From Synechococcus sp. CS-1330 (GTDB lineage Bacteria > Cyanobacteriota > Cyanobacteriia > PCC-6307 > Cyanobiaceae), in contig JAHLYR010000068.1 in NCBI GenBank assembly GCA_025128025.1, positions 1 through 64,000 on the forward strand: a DNA stretch of 64,000 nt. The letters are read 5' to 3'. The position numbers were made by a program, and so were the translations under genes. The notes beneath the pieces were generated by a model that worked only from the letters and a program-made list of their open reading frames with translations, did not search any database and had not been told where the DNA came from. Shown piece by piece: positions 1 to 8,048 of this stretch (within the stretch, counting starts at the first letter, position 1; each line of letters begins with the position of its first letter).

Positions 1-172
1 AGCCTAAAAAACCAGCCCAAAGTGGCTGAACATGAGACCAAAAGTCCTCAGAAAATGGCCTCAGAGGCAATTCTCGGTCAAAGGCACTCTTTCCTGCTCA
101 CTGCCTCCGCTCAAGCCCCGTTTGTCCAGAGATTCCCTAGCATTAATTTTTTGCGTTTACGCCAATATTTGC

Positions 173-184
173 ATTTGCGCAAAT
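173..184. promoter_or_regulatory. 12-bp perfect palindrome upstream of the sulfatase gene
   Basis: The sequence atttgcgcaaat is a perfect palindrome about 105 bases before the preferred sulfatase start, in an AT-rich stretch unlike the surrounding coding DNA. It could be an operator for the sulfatase/FGE pair. No regulator is identified and a 12-mer palindrome can occur by chance, so this is only a candidate. Confidence 0.25.
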
Positions 185-288
185 AAATTCTGACCTAAAT
201 ATTTGGGTGTGAAGAAGTGCATAGCTTTCTTGCGATGTGCTGCCGGCATTCCATCCTTCAAGCAGGCGTAATCGTCTCTTCCCTTCCC

Positions 289-1791
289 ATGCCAAACGGA
301 AAACCCAACGTTCTCATCCTCTGGGGTGACGACATCGGCCAAAGCAATCTGAGCTGCTACAGCGATGGCTTGATGGGCTATCAGACCCCAAATATTGACC
401 GCGTAGCTAAGGAGGGTGGTCGCTTCATTCACTACTACGCCGAACAGAGCTGCACCGCTGGCCGTTCGGCCTTCATCTCCGGCCAGAGCGTCTTCCGCAC
501 CGGCCTTAGCAAGGTGGGGCTGCCTGGTGCCGAATCGGGCTTTAGGGCAGAAGATCCCACCATCGCTGAACTGCTCAAGCCCCAGGGCTATCGCACCGGC
601 CAGTTTGGTAAAAACCACTTCGGCGATCGCGATGAGCATCTGCCGACCATGCACGGTTTTGATGAGTTTTTCGGCAACCTCTATCACCTAAACGCCGAGG
701 AGGAGCCGGAGCTGCGCGACTATCCCACGCCTGAAGATTTCCCGAACTTCAAGGAGCGCTTCGGCCCCCGCGGTGTGTTGCATTGCTGGGCAAATGGTGA
801 CGGCACCCAGCGGATTGAAAACACCGGCCCCCTAACCCGTAAGCGGATGGAGACGGCCGATGACGAATTCATCGCTGAGGCAAAGCGTTTTATTAGCGAT
901 GCAGTTGCCTCTGGCGAGCCCTTCTTCGTCTGGTTTAACACCACCCACATGCACTTCCGCACCTATGCGCGTCCCCAAGATGTGGGCCGCAGCGGTCGCT
1001 GGCAGTCGGAGTATCACGACGTGATGATCTATCACGACGAGTGCATTGGTGAAATGCTCAACCTGCTCGACGAGTTGGGTGTCACCGATGACACCATCGT
1101 GATGTATGGCACCGACAACGGTCCCCACATGAACAGCTGGCCTGATGCCGGCATGACACCCTTCCGCAGCGAGAAGAACACCAATTGGGAAGGGGCTTAT
1201 CGGGTGCCAGCCCTAGTGCGCTGGCCGGGGCATATCGCTCCAGGCACAATCTTCTCGGGTATCTGTAGCCACCTCGACTGGCTGCCCACCATCCTTGCGG
1301 CGGCCGGTGAACCAGAGATCAAGGAGAAGCTCAAGGCGGGCTATCAAGTGGGCAATAAGACCTTCAAGGTGCACCTTGATGGTTACAACATGCTCGATTA
1401 CTGGACTGGCCAGGCTGATAAGAGTCCCCGGGTTGAGTTCTTCTACTTCTCCGACGACGGCGATCTCACCGGTCTGCGTTACGACAACTGGAAGTTTGTG
1501 TTCATGGAGCAGCGCTCCCAGGGCACCTGCCAGATCTGGGCCGAACCGTTTACTGCCCTGCGAGTACCCAAGATCTTCAACCTGCTCACCGACCCCTATG
1601 AGCGCGCTGATGTGACATCAAACACCTATTGGGACTGGATGTTTGATCACATTTTCCTTCTGGTACCAGCTCAGACCTACGTGGCCCAGTTCCTCGCCAC
1701 CTTCGCCGAATATCCTCCGCGCCAAAAGGCTGCCAGCTTCTCGCTTGAGCAGGTGATGGAGAAGATGGTGAATACTGTCGGCGGACCCTGA
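289..1791 (+). CDS. Arylsulfatase-type sulfatase
   Basis: Alkaline-phosphatase-fold sulfatase that would hydrolyse sulfate esters; the substrate is unknown. Visible hallmarks, numbered from the ATG used here, are the metal-binding DD at residues 14-15, the modification motif CTAGR at 55-59 (Cys55 would become formylglycine), a GKNHFGD lysine motif, a TDNGPH metal motif and a downstream REKNT-like/VPALVRWPG segment. The product is 500 residues, normal for the family. An upstream GTG at 217 would add 24 residues without family character, so the ATG directly before NGKPNVLILWGDD is preferred. The gene lies 10 bp before a formylglycine-generating enzyme, which strongly supports a Cys-type sulfatase activated by its neighbour. 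The motif has Ala-Gly where classical sulfatases have Pro-Ser. No signal peptide is evident from this start, so it may be cytoplasmic. Confidence 0.88.
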   Translation: MPNGKPNVLILWGDDIGQSNLSCYSDGLMGYQTPNIDRVAKEGGRFIHYYAEQSCTAGRSAFISGQSVFRTGLSKVGLPGAESGFRAEDPTIAELLKPQGYRTGQFGKNHFGDRDEHLPTMHGFDEFFGNLYHLNAEEEPELRDYPTPEDFPNFKERFGPRGVLHCWANGDGTQRIENTGPLTRKRMETADDEFIAEAKRFISDAVASGEPFFVWFNTTHMHFRTYARPQDVGRSGRWQSEYHDVMIYHDECIGEMLNLLDELGVTDDTIVMYGTDNGPHMNSWPDAGMTPFRSEKNTNWEGAYRVPALVRWPGHIAPGTIFSGICSHLDWLPTILAAAGEPEIKEKLKAGYQVGNKTFKVHLDGYNMLDYWTGQADKSPRVEFFYFSDDGDLTGLRYDNWKFVFMEQRSQGTCQIWAEPFTALRVPKIFNLLTDPYERADVTSNTYWDWMFDHIFLLVPAQTYVAQFLATFAEYPPRQKAASFSLEQVMEKMVNTVGGP

Positions 1792-1801
1792 TTCTGCCGT
1801 C

Positions 1802-2770
1802 ATGCCAGCCGGCACCGCCCGATCTCCCGGTCGTCCCCCATTCCCGGGAATGGTGTGGATACCGGCGGGCGGCTTCCGGATGGGGTCAGACCACCACTAC
1901 CCCGAGGAGGCTCCGGCCCATGACGTGGAGGTGGCTGGATTCTGGATCGATCGCACTCCCGTCACTAACGCCCAGTTTCGGAGCTTTGTGAAAGCCACCG
2001 GCTACCGCACGCTGGCGGAGCAGCCAGCAAATCCCGCTCACTATCCCGGAGCTAATCAGGAACGATTGGCTCCAGCATCAATAGTTTTTGTGCCGCCCCC
2101 GGGGCCGCTGGGGCCGGGAAGTCACTACCGCTGGTGGCAATATCTCGCCGGAGCAAACTGGCGTCATCCGGAGGGTCCGGGTAGTTCGATTAAGCACCGC
2201 GAGCAGCATCCGGTGGTCCATGTCGCTTGGGACGACGTTTTGGCTTACGCCAGCTGGTGCGGCAAACAGTTGCCTACGGAGGAGGAATGGGAGCGGGCAG
2301 CTTGGGGCGGCCTGTGCAATGGCGAGTTTGCCTGGGGTGAAGAGCTCTATCCCGGTGGGGTGCCCCTAGCTAATACCTTTCAGGGCGATTTCCCCCACCA
2401 CAACAGCCGCTTAGATGGCTACGAGCGCACCTCCCCAGTAGGCGCTTTTCCTGCTAACGGCTATGGGTTGGTCGACATGATTGGCAATGTGTGGGAGTGG
2501 ACCGATAGCTGGTACGGCCCGCACCAGCAGAGCACTGGAGGCTGTTGCGCCGATGCCGCCGAAGCCAAGGTGCGAGAAGCAAGCATTGATCGCAACTCGC
2601 AGCACGGCGAGCAACCCCGTAAAGCGGTTAAGGGTGGTTCTTATTTATGTGCACCTAGCTATTGTCGCCGCTACCGCCCTGCCGCCCGCATGGCCCAAGG
2701 GCTCGATACCTCCACGGGCCATATGGGTTTTCGCTGCGTGGTGAGGCCCTCAGAGCTGGCGACGCTCTAA
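1802..2770 (+). CDS. Formylglycine-generating enzyme (SUMF1/FGE family)
   Basis: FGE-sulfatase domain protein of 322 residues that oxidises the sulfatase cysteine to C-alpha-formylglycine. The N-terminal GMVWIPAGGFRMGSD, the central VVHVAWDDVLAYASW with LPTEEEWE, and the C-terminal GNVWEWTDSWYG are the family landmarks. The catalytic cysteine pair is visible as C-x4-C in SYLCAPSYC, followed by the typical LGFRC-like ending (MGFRCVV). This arrangement matches true FGE rather than the catalytically different EgtB or non-catalytic relatives. It follows the sulfatase by 10 bp on the same strand and is probably cotranscribed. Its 3' end overlaps the convergent mscL gene by 21 bp. Confident in family and in the functional pairing. 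Confidence 0.9.
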   Translation: MPAGTARSPGRPPFPGMVWIPAGGFRMGSDHHYPEEAPAHDVEVAGFWIDRTPVTNAQFRSFVKATGYRTLAEQPANPAHYPGANQERLAPASIVFVPPPGPLGPGSHYRWWQYLAGANWRHPEGPGSSIKHREQHPVVHVAWDDVLAYASWCGKQLPTEEEWERAAWGGLCNGEFAWGEELYPGGVPLANTFQGDFPHHNSRLDGYERTSPVGAFPANGYGLVDMIGNVWEWTDSWYGPHQQSTGGCCADAAEAKVREASIDRNSQHGEQPRKAVKGGSYLCAPSYCRRYRPAARMAQGLDTSTGHMGFRCVVRPSELATL

Positions 2771-3127
2771 AGCTTCTGCCAGGCGGGTAGCGGCCGCAGC
2801 AAGTTGAGCCTGGGGATCGGGAGCTGAGATCGGTCGTTCGCCACGCTTCATGGCTTCAAGGCCGCGGACGATCAGGAACACCACGAAGGCGATCACGATG
2901 AAATTGATCAGCGCCACAAGCACAGCTCCTGCTGGCCAAGCGCTGATAGCCGACACATTGGCAGCTTTAAGCGCAGGAGCGAGTAGTGAGGTCATTACTA
3001 GGCTGACTACCGCATCCACTACCTTGCCAAAAGCACCGCCGATAACCACGGCAACAGCGAGGTCGACGACATTGCCTTTGCCGACAAATGTCTTGAAGTC
3101 TGAGAGAAAAGTGGTGCGACGTTTCAT
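2750..3127 (-). CDS. mscL: Large-conductance mechanosensitive channel MscL
   Basis: Small homo-pentameric inner-membrane channel that opens under extreme membrane tension to release solutes on osmotic downshock. The 125-residue product has the expected N-terminal amphipathic segment (SDFKTFVGKGNVVDLAVAVV), the TM1 pore helix with VIGGAFGKVVDAVV, a periplasmic loop, a TM2 helix around residues 65-90 and a charged C-terminal helix. The length is close to the usual 130-150 residues. Its stop lies inside the end of the FGE gene on the opposite strand. The gene ahead of it on the minus strand ends only 5 bp away, so readthrough from that gene is possible. Confidence 0.93.
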   Translation of the reverse strand: MKRRTTFLSDFKTFVGKGNVVDLAVAVVIGGAFGKVVDAVVSLVMTSLLAPALKAANVSAISAWPAGAVLVALINFIVIAFVVFLIVRGLEAMKRGERPISAPDPQAQLAAAATRLAEALERRQL

Positions 3128-3132
3128 TTTAG

Positions 3133-4053
3133 TTAGAAGAAGAACTTGAGGCCAATTTCAAAGCCGTTTCGATAGCTGCTGTAGCCACTGTCGGGGGTGT
3201 CGCCAGTATTGTAATTAATCCCCGAATAACGCCATGAAATATTTAGGTCAGTGCTATTGCCCACTGCATAGCCAAGGCCAACTTGGGCGTTCCCGGAAAG
3301 ATCTTCTGATCCACTGAGCCCAAAGCCACCGATGTCGGCACGGGCAAATGCCCGTAAGCGGGGAGACATAAAAATCGTAGCCTGGGTTCCCAAAATAGGT
3401 TGAACCCAGGTGCGTCCAAAAGAACCTTGTCGCTGAAAATTAATTGGCCCTCCTGTGAGCTGGGCTGCCACATCCAACTGGGCATCGATTACCCTTATGC
3501 CGGCGTAGGGGATCAGGCTGAATTGCCCCGGCTTGCCCACCGCAGCTTCTCGATCCCCAAAGCGATAGCGCAGGGCAAGGTCGTAAATCCCCTGAGAGGC
3601 GGTGACTTCAGCGCTTCCAGTGAAGATTCCACGTTGGCCTGTTTTTGATCCGTATTGCCCAAGTTTGACGTAATCCAGATCGACTAAAACACCTAGTCGA
3701 TCCTTCTCGATGCTGCCGCGCAGGGTGGTTGCCCACTTCAGTTTAGAAAGAACTTCACCGAGATTCAGATCGGTGTCCGCACTGAAGTTTCTTGTGCCAT
3801 TTGTGACAGTTGTTGTCCCTGTGCTACGAACGGGAGCAAAGCCATACAGCTCAATTGTGCCGGCCCAAGGAGAGACAGCCGCTGGCTGAGGTGTGGAGAC
3901 AGCGGGAGCTTCTTCTCTAGGGCGATCACCTGCCGCTGGATCAGACTGCTGTGCGCGCAGTTCACTTGTCAGGCCACCGCCCAGGCTGAGTCCTAACAAG
4001 ATGGGTATGGCTCTGGCCTGCTGCCTGGCTTGATTGCCAAGAAGTTGCTTCAT
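3133..4053 (-). CDS. Putative outer-membrane beta-barrel protein
   Basis: Unrecognised secreted protein. The start chosen (MKQLLGNQARQQARAIPILL) gives a signal peptide ending near ELRAQQ, then a Pro/Ala-rich linker and a region of alternating polar/aromatic beta strands rich in Gly, Tyr and Arg. It ends in FEIGLKFFF, the C-terminal aromatic signature of outer-membrane barrels recognised by BamA. The strand pattern recalls small OmpA/OmpW-like barrels. A longer reading frame begins 63 bp upstream but adds no signal-like sequence. It is separated from mscL by 5 bp on the same strand. Function unknown; barrel assignment is inference from composition and terminus. Confidence 0.7.
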   Translation of the reverse strand: MKQLLGNQARQQARAIPILLGLSLGGGLTSELRAQQSDPAAGDRPREEAPAVSTPQPAAVSPWAGTIELYGFAPVRSTGTTTVTNGTRNFSADTDLNLGEVLSKLKWATTLRGSIEKDRLGVLVDLDYVKLGQYGSKTGQRGIFTGSAEVTASQGIYDLALRYRFGDREAAVGKPGQFSLIPYAGIRVIDAQLDVAAQLTGGPINFQRQGSFGRTWVQPILGTQATIFMSPRLRAFARADIGGFGLSGSEDLSGNAQVGLGYAVGNSTDLNISWRYSGINYNTGDTPDSGYSSYRNGFEIGLKFFF

Positions 4054-4172
4054 TATCTCGGCTAATACATGGAAGATAGAACGATGGCTTGCATTTTTTG
4101 CCATCAATTTTTGCAATCAAATTAGTTGGATCTGCCGCTGCTAGGGCGACAGATCCATGGGCTTTTAGCCAG

Positions 4173-5057
4173 TTAAACCGATCCGTATGCCACTTGGCAG
4201 GCGGCATTGAGCAGTTCGGCTTCTTCGGCGTTGCTGGGCTCTTGGCCGTTGATTGTGCCCTGGTTGCAGTTGGCAGTTAGCTGGTAGTTGTTGCCATTGG
4301 CTTGCATCACGAAACTCACCGAATTGCTGCCGGATGGTTGGACCGTTCCGAATAGTAACTGGTAGTTGGTGTTGGGTACCATAATGTAGGTGGTATTGCT
4401 GCTTACAGCATTATTAACGGAGTCGTTAATTATTGCTGCGGTGGCGAGAGTTGCCACGCCCCAGGCCGCTGCCCGGGTGCCCCACCATCCCCAGGTAGGG
4501 GTGGACCAACCGCCATACCAGCCGTAGTTCCAAGGGCGTGCCACTCCCCATCCGGGCCTTGCCCAGCCTGGGCGTACATTGACATTATTGATATTAACGC
4601 TTCGGTTCCAGTTGCGATTAACGTCGCGATTTATATTCCGATTAACGTTGCGATTGGCGATCTGACTTCCGCCTTGGCCTGCGCCTGCTAATTGACGTGT
4701 GCCTGCTGCTGGACGATTAGGGGCCGCTGGCCTGTTTAGGGAAGGCCCTCCGGCACCTCCGGCTCCCGCGCCAACCCTGGCATTGTTGCTCCAGCCACCG
4801 CTGGGCCGGCTTGAGCCGCGATTGAGGCCCGCACCGGCATTGCTGAACCCGCTGTTGCCTCCAGCGCGCTTGCCCCTGCCACCGCCTCGGGATCCGCCAC
4901 CACCACCACGGGCAAGCAGCTGGGCTGTGCTGTTATCCGACATGGCGTTATTCGCCATGGGGCGATCAATGGCAAACGTCGTGCCGATCGGTAGGGCCAA
5001 CACTCCCGCCAGCGCCAGTCCCAGGCCGCTCCACGGGGTTTTGAGAGCACTGTTCAT
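4173..5057 (-). CDS. Hypothetical secreted Gly/Asn/Arg-rich protein
   Basis: Not recognised. A signal peptide spans roughly residues 1-30 (MNSALKTPWSGLGLALAGVL then TTFAIDR). Next come a Gly/Arg-rich low-complexity stretch (about 45-135), an Asn/Arg repeat region with RNVNRNINRDVNRNWNR, an aromatic Trp/Gly/Pro block, a hydrophobic segment near residue 195 and a more globular C-terminal part with two Cys. The composition suggests an extracellular or cell-surface protein. Its start codon overlaps the stop of the upstream secreted protein by 4 bp (ATGA), so the two are translationally coupled and likely functionally related. No function can be assigned. Confidence 0.65.
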   Translation of the reverse strand: MNSALKTPWSGLGLALAGVLALPIGTTFAIDRPMANNAMSDNSTAQLLARGGGGGSRGGGRGKRAGGNSGFSNAGAGLNRGSSRPSGGWSNNARVGAGAGGAGGPSLNRPAAPNRPAAGTRQLAGAGQGGSQIANRNVNRNINRDVNRNWNRSVNINNVNVRPGWARPGWGVARPWNYGWYGGWSTPTWGWWGTRAAAWGVATLATAAIINDSVNNAVSSNTTYIMVPNTNYQLLFGTVQPSGSNSVSFVMQANGNNYQLTANCNQGTINGQEPSNAEEAELLNAACQVAYGSV

Positions 5058-5548
5058 TTGCCGACCCCCTTGCAGCCGTCGTCGTAGCAGGTGAGATCTA
5101 TGCGGCCATCAGCGCCGAACTGCACCTTGATCAGGTCGCGGCCTGCCGTTGAGTCAGGGCGGTCTTCCTTAACACTGTTGAGGTAATTGGGGTTGATCAC
5201 GCACAGGTCACGACCGTTGAAGCAGATCGTATTAGTAGAGAAGCGGGCTGCTGCTGAGTCGAGGCTTTTCCAGGTTTTGGTGCTGTCAACCCAGACACTC
5301 ATGCGCACTGGGTTATCGGTTATTCGAATCGTTTCGACCTTTTTGCCGATGCGGTGCCGGTAGAGGGTTGCATTGCCCTCGTTTATTGCATCCACCACGC
5401 AGGCCTGCGTTTCACCGCCTTTGATGCTGCACTTGGTGTCGAGTTTGTAGAGGGTTTCTGTTTGGGCTAGGGCTGGAGCTGCCGCCAGCAGGCTCGCTGC
5501 AGCGGCCAGCAGGCCGATGCGGCTGCACATGGAGTTGCGGTTCAACAT
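5054..5548 (-). CDS. Hypothetical secreted protein
   Basis: Not recognised. The preferred start gives MLNRNSMCSRIGLLAAAASL and a cleavable signal peptide ending in APALAQ, leaving a mature domain of about 135 residues with several Cys (KCSIKGGETQAC, CFNGRDLC, CYDDGC) that could form disulfides in the periplasm. The ORF remains open a further 192 bp upstream but that part crosses the repeat array and lacks coding character. It is the first gene of a two-gene unit with the Gly/Asn-rich protein and diverges from the Crp-like regulator. Function unknown. Confidence 0.68.
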   Translation of the reverse strand: MLNRNSMCSRIGLLAAAASLLAAAPALAQTETLYKLDTKCSIKGGETQACVVDAINEGNATLYRHRIGKKVETIRITDNPVRMSVWVDSTKTWKSLDSAAARFSTNTICFNGRDLCVINPNYLNSVKEDRPDSTAGRDLIKVQFGADGRIDLTCYDDGCKGVGK

Positions 5549-5694
5549 GAAGGGAAAATCCCCAACGTCGGTGGGAAGCAATTCCAGGTTGCCTAAGGCT
5601 GATGATTTTGGCTGCAACTTGTAGTCCACAGCTACAAAGGCTGACTTTGCGTGCGCTAGGCGATGCAATTGGTGAAAAAGTAGACAAAAAGCGC

Positions 5695-5742
5695 AATTGC
5701 AAGCGAGCTGGGGGCGCTCTCGGGCCCAGCTCGCTTGCAATT
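5695..5742. repeat. 18-bp perfect inverted repeat in the divergent regulator promoter
   Basis: The arms aattgcaagcgagctggg and its exact reverse complement are separated by 12 bp. They lie between the secreted-protein gene on the minus strand and the Crp-like regulator on the plus strand. It can form a strong stem-loop, yet no T-run follows on either side, so an operator or 5'-leader structure is more likely than a terminator. The internal decamer ttgcaagcga / tcgcttgcaa occurs again as a direct copy 30 bp further on. Confidence 0.7.
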
Positions 5743-5760
5743 ACTAGTTGTTATTGAGAA

Positions 5761-5808
5761 TCGCTTGCAAAAGGCGGCGTTCTTGCTTAGGTTGCGAGTC
5801 ATTCGCAA
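5761..5808. promoter_or_regulatory. Additional half-sites of the same operator-like array
   Basis: The decamer tcgcttgcaa at 5761-5770 exactly repeats 5731-5740, at a 30-bp (about three helical turns) spacing. Farther on, ttgcga at 5792-5797 and tcgcaa at 5803-5808 form a second, shorter inverted repeat with a 5-bp spacer. All elements share a TTGC(A/G)A half-site. The array ends 20 bp before the regulator start, suggesting autoregulation by the Crp-like protein; this is inference. Confidence 0.45.
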
Positions 5809-5827
5809 TAAGCCCTCCGCTGCGGCC

Positions 5828-6424
5828 ATGAGTTTTCGCTTCCTGCCCGCCGATTCCCTTGCCGCCGTGCGTATGCCGGTTGGGCAAACCGTGCTGCTCA
5901 ACCCCGCTCTGCGCCCCTCAGGGAGCTGCATTGAGGTTCTGGATGGTGTGGCCCGCGTCTTTTGCCCCTGCGAGGAAACCGAGGGGATGACCCTGGCTTT
6001 TCTGCAGGCGGGGGATCAGCTGTGTACCGAGCGCCTTTGCAGTGAGGGTGTCTGCGTCGAGGCTCTCACCCCTTTGAGTTTTCGTAGTGATGCCATACCC
6101 CGGCAGGGGGAAGGCTTTGATGCCGTCAATGAATGGACCTTGCAGTTGCTGCGCATCCGTCACTTAGGCAGTGCTGACCAGCGGCTGCACGCATTGTTTG
6201 GTCTGCTGGTGCGCCGACTCGGTCGTCGCTGCGGTAGCTGGTGCGATCTGCCGTTTCGTCTCACCCATGAACGGATCGGTGAATTGATCGGCACCACCCG
6301 GGTTACCACCACGCGGCTGATTTCACGGATTCGCCAGGCCCAGCTGCTCGAGGCCCCCGTCGGCGAGGTCGGCATGCGCCTGGCGCCGGAATTGGTCGAA
6401 TCTGCCCCTTTGGCTGCCGCCTGA
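5828..6424 (+). CDS. Crp/Fnr-family-like transcriptional regulator
   Basis: The 198-residue protein ends with a Crp-type winged helix-turn-helix (LTHERIGELIGTTRVTTTRL, about residues 147-166) that would contact DNA. The N-terminal part (residues 5-95) is compatible with a degenerate cyclic-nucleotide-binding-like beta barrel, but the phosphate-binding cassette is not obvious. The ATG before SFRFLPADSL is preferred; the frame stays open upstream through the repeat array. It faces futB convergently with 37 bp between the stops. Location beside futB/futA and the array of repeats upstream suggest a local regulator, possibly of iron uptake or of itself. Target and ligand are not known. Confidence 0.78.
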   Translation: MSFRFLPADSLAAVRMPVGQTVLLNPALRPSGSCIEVLDGVARVFCPCEETEGMTLAFLQAGDQLCTERLCSEGVCVEALTPLSFRSDAIPRQGEGFDAVNEWTLQLLRIRHLGSADQRLHALFGLLVRRLGRRCGSWCDLPFRLTHERIGELIGTTRVTTTRLISRIRQAQLLEAPVGEVGMRLAPELVESAPLAAA

Positions 6425-6461
6425 TTGGAGGGGGCCTGATGGGAGGCCTGATCGGCTGCTC

Positions 6462-8033
6462 TTAGTCGCGCTGCTCCAGGGTGGGCACTAGGGCAAATGC
6501 CGCTAGCAAGCCAAACGCCATGATCATTACGGCGGGTGCCATTGCGGCACCAACCCTTTCATCACTGGCGTATTGGAATACACGCACCGCCAGGGTGTCG
6601 AAATCGAAGGGCCGCAGGGCCAGGGTGATTGGCAGTTCTTTCACCACATCTACAAAGACCAGCAGGGATCCCACCAGTAGTGGCCCCCGCAGCAGTGGCA
6701 GGTGAATCCTGCGCAACACCGCCAGCCAGTCGCAGCCCAGGCTGGTCGCCGTTTCGTCGATGCTGGGGGGTATGCGCTCAAGCGCAGCATCAAGCCCCTG
6801 CTTAGAGACAGCGATGAAGCGGTCGCCGTAGCCCCAGAGCAACAGCAGTACTGGGCTGAAGCCAAGGGGGCCGCCCAGCACGATCAGCCCGAGGGCCAGC
6901 ACACTGCCGGGAATGGCGTATCCCAAGCCGGCGATGAAGCTGAGCTGTTGGACGAGCGGCTGGGGGCTCCAGCGCCGGCAGATGGCCAGCAGCAGCGACC
7001 CCAGACATGTCACCGCAGTGGCAATCAGGGCCAGACCGAGGCTGCGGCTTGCCAGCTGGCCCAGTTCTGCGAACGATTCGCTCTGCAGCCCTTGCCAGCC
7101 CTGCTGAATCCAGAGGGCTGGAATGGCCACAGCAATAAGGGGTGGCAGCACACAGAACAACTGGGCCAGGGCTGCGCGCCAGCCCGCCAGATGCCAAACG
7201 TGGGCGCTGCCCGTTCCGCCTTCCAGGTTCCAGCGCCGACTGCGTTGGCGCAATTGACGTTCGCTGGCGATCAACACCGCAACGATTGCCAGAGCCACCA
7301 GTGATAGCAGCGCCGCACCCTGGGGATCGCCATCCACCTGCCAGCGATCGAGGATGCCAGCAGAGAGGCTGGGCACGCCGAGCAGTCGCACTGCGCCGAG
7401 ATCGTTCACGACCTCCATGGCACTTAGGGCAATGCCGGCGCCGATCGAGGGCAGGGCAATTGGCAGGGCGACGCGAAAAAAACTTCTCCAGGGGCCCACG
7501 CCAAGGCTGCGGCTGGCCTCCAGTAGCCGCCTGCCACTAACAGAGAAGCTCTCGGTGCTCAGCAGGAATACGTAGCTGTAGTTAGCCAGGGTGAGCAGCA
7601 CGATGGCCCAGCCCAGGCCATGGATGCGCAGGCCCCGGTAGCTGCCCCAGTCGATCAGGCTGGCGGCCAGCAGGTAGGCAGGGAAGGCCATCGGCACCAA
7701 TTGGGCGATGCGCAGCCAGCGGCGGCCTGGGAAGCGGCAAACGGCGGTGAGCCAGCCGATGGCAGTTCCCACAACGGCACCTAAGAGCCCCTCCCCTGCA
7801 ACCAGCAGCAAGGTGCCCCGCACCTGTCTGAGCCCGTCAAATCCCAGCTCCAGCTTGCTTTCGCCCCTGTTGATCAACACGTCTTTCAACAGGGTGAGCA
7901 GGGGCAATAGGGCGAGCCCAATGGCCAAAATCACAACCAGTAAGAGCCAGGTCCGGCTGCTGGAGCGGCCCGGTCCCTGCGCGGGGGCGCCTTGTCCCTG
8001 CGCGGGGGCGCCTTGGATCGTGGAGGGCGTCAA
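6462..8033 (-). CDS. futB: Fe(III) ABC transporter permease FutB-like
   Basis: Inner-membrane permease of 523 residues containing two fused permease halves, each with a binding-protein-dependent transport EAA-type loop (EASRSLGVGPWRSFFRVALP around residue 175 and DETATSLGCDWLAVLRRIHL around residue 430). About twelve transmembrane segments are visible. This double-length architecture is typical of FbpB/SfuB/FutB iron permeases. It lies directly downstream of futA on the same strand (15 bp), so the two form an operon. The ATPase FutC is not in the window, which is common because futC is often encoded elsewhere in cyanobacteria. Confidence 0.88.
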   Translation of the reverse strand: MTPSTIQGAPAQGQGAPAQGPGRSSSRTWLLLVVILAIGLALLPLLTLLKDVLINRGESKLELGFDGLRQVRGTLLLVAGEGLLGAVVGTAIGWLTAVCRFPGRRWLRIAQLVPMAFPAYLLAASLIDWGSYRGLRIHGLGWAIVLLTLANYSYVFLLSTESFSVSGRRLLEASRSLGVGPWRSFFRVALPIALPSIGAGIALSAMEVVNDLGAVRLLGVPSLSAGILDRWQVDGDPQGAALLSLVALAIVAVLIASERQLRQRSRRWNLEGGTGSAHVWHLAGWRAALAQLFCVLPPLIAVAIPALWIQQGWQGLQSESFAELGQLASRSLGLALIATAVTCLGSLLLAICRRWSPQPLVQQLSFIAGLGYAIPGSVLALGLIVLGGPLGFSPVLLLLWGYGDRFIAVSKQGLDAALERIPPSIDETATSLGCDWLAVLRRIHLPLLRGPLLVGSLLVFVDVVKELPITLALRPFDFDTLAVRVFQYASDERVGAAMAPAVMIMAFGLLAAFALVPTLEQRD

Positions 8034-8048
8034 CGCGATGCCAAGTCG

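Noticed and set aside
157-687. Long minus-strand frame opposite the start of the sulfatase gene
   Set aside because: It is antisense to a well-supported sulfatase with all catalytic motifs and has no recognisable domain.
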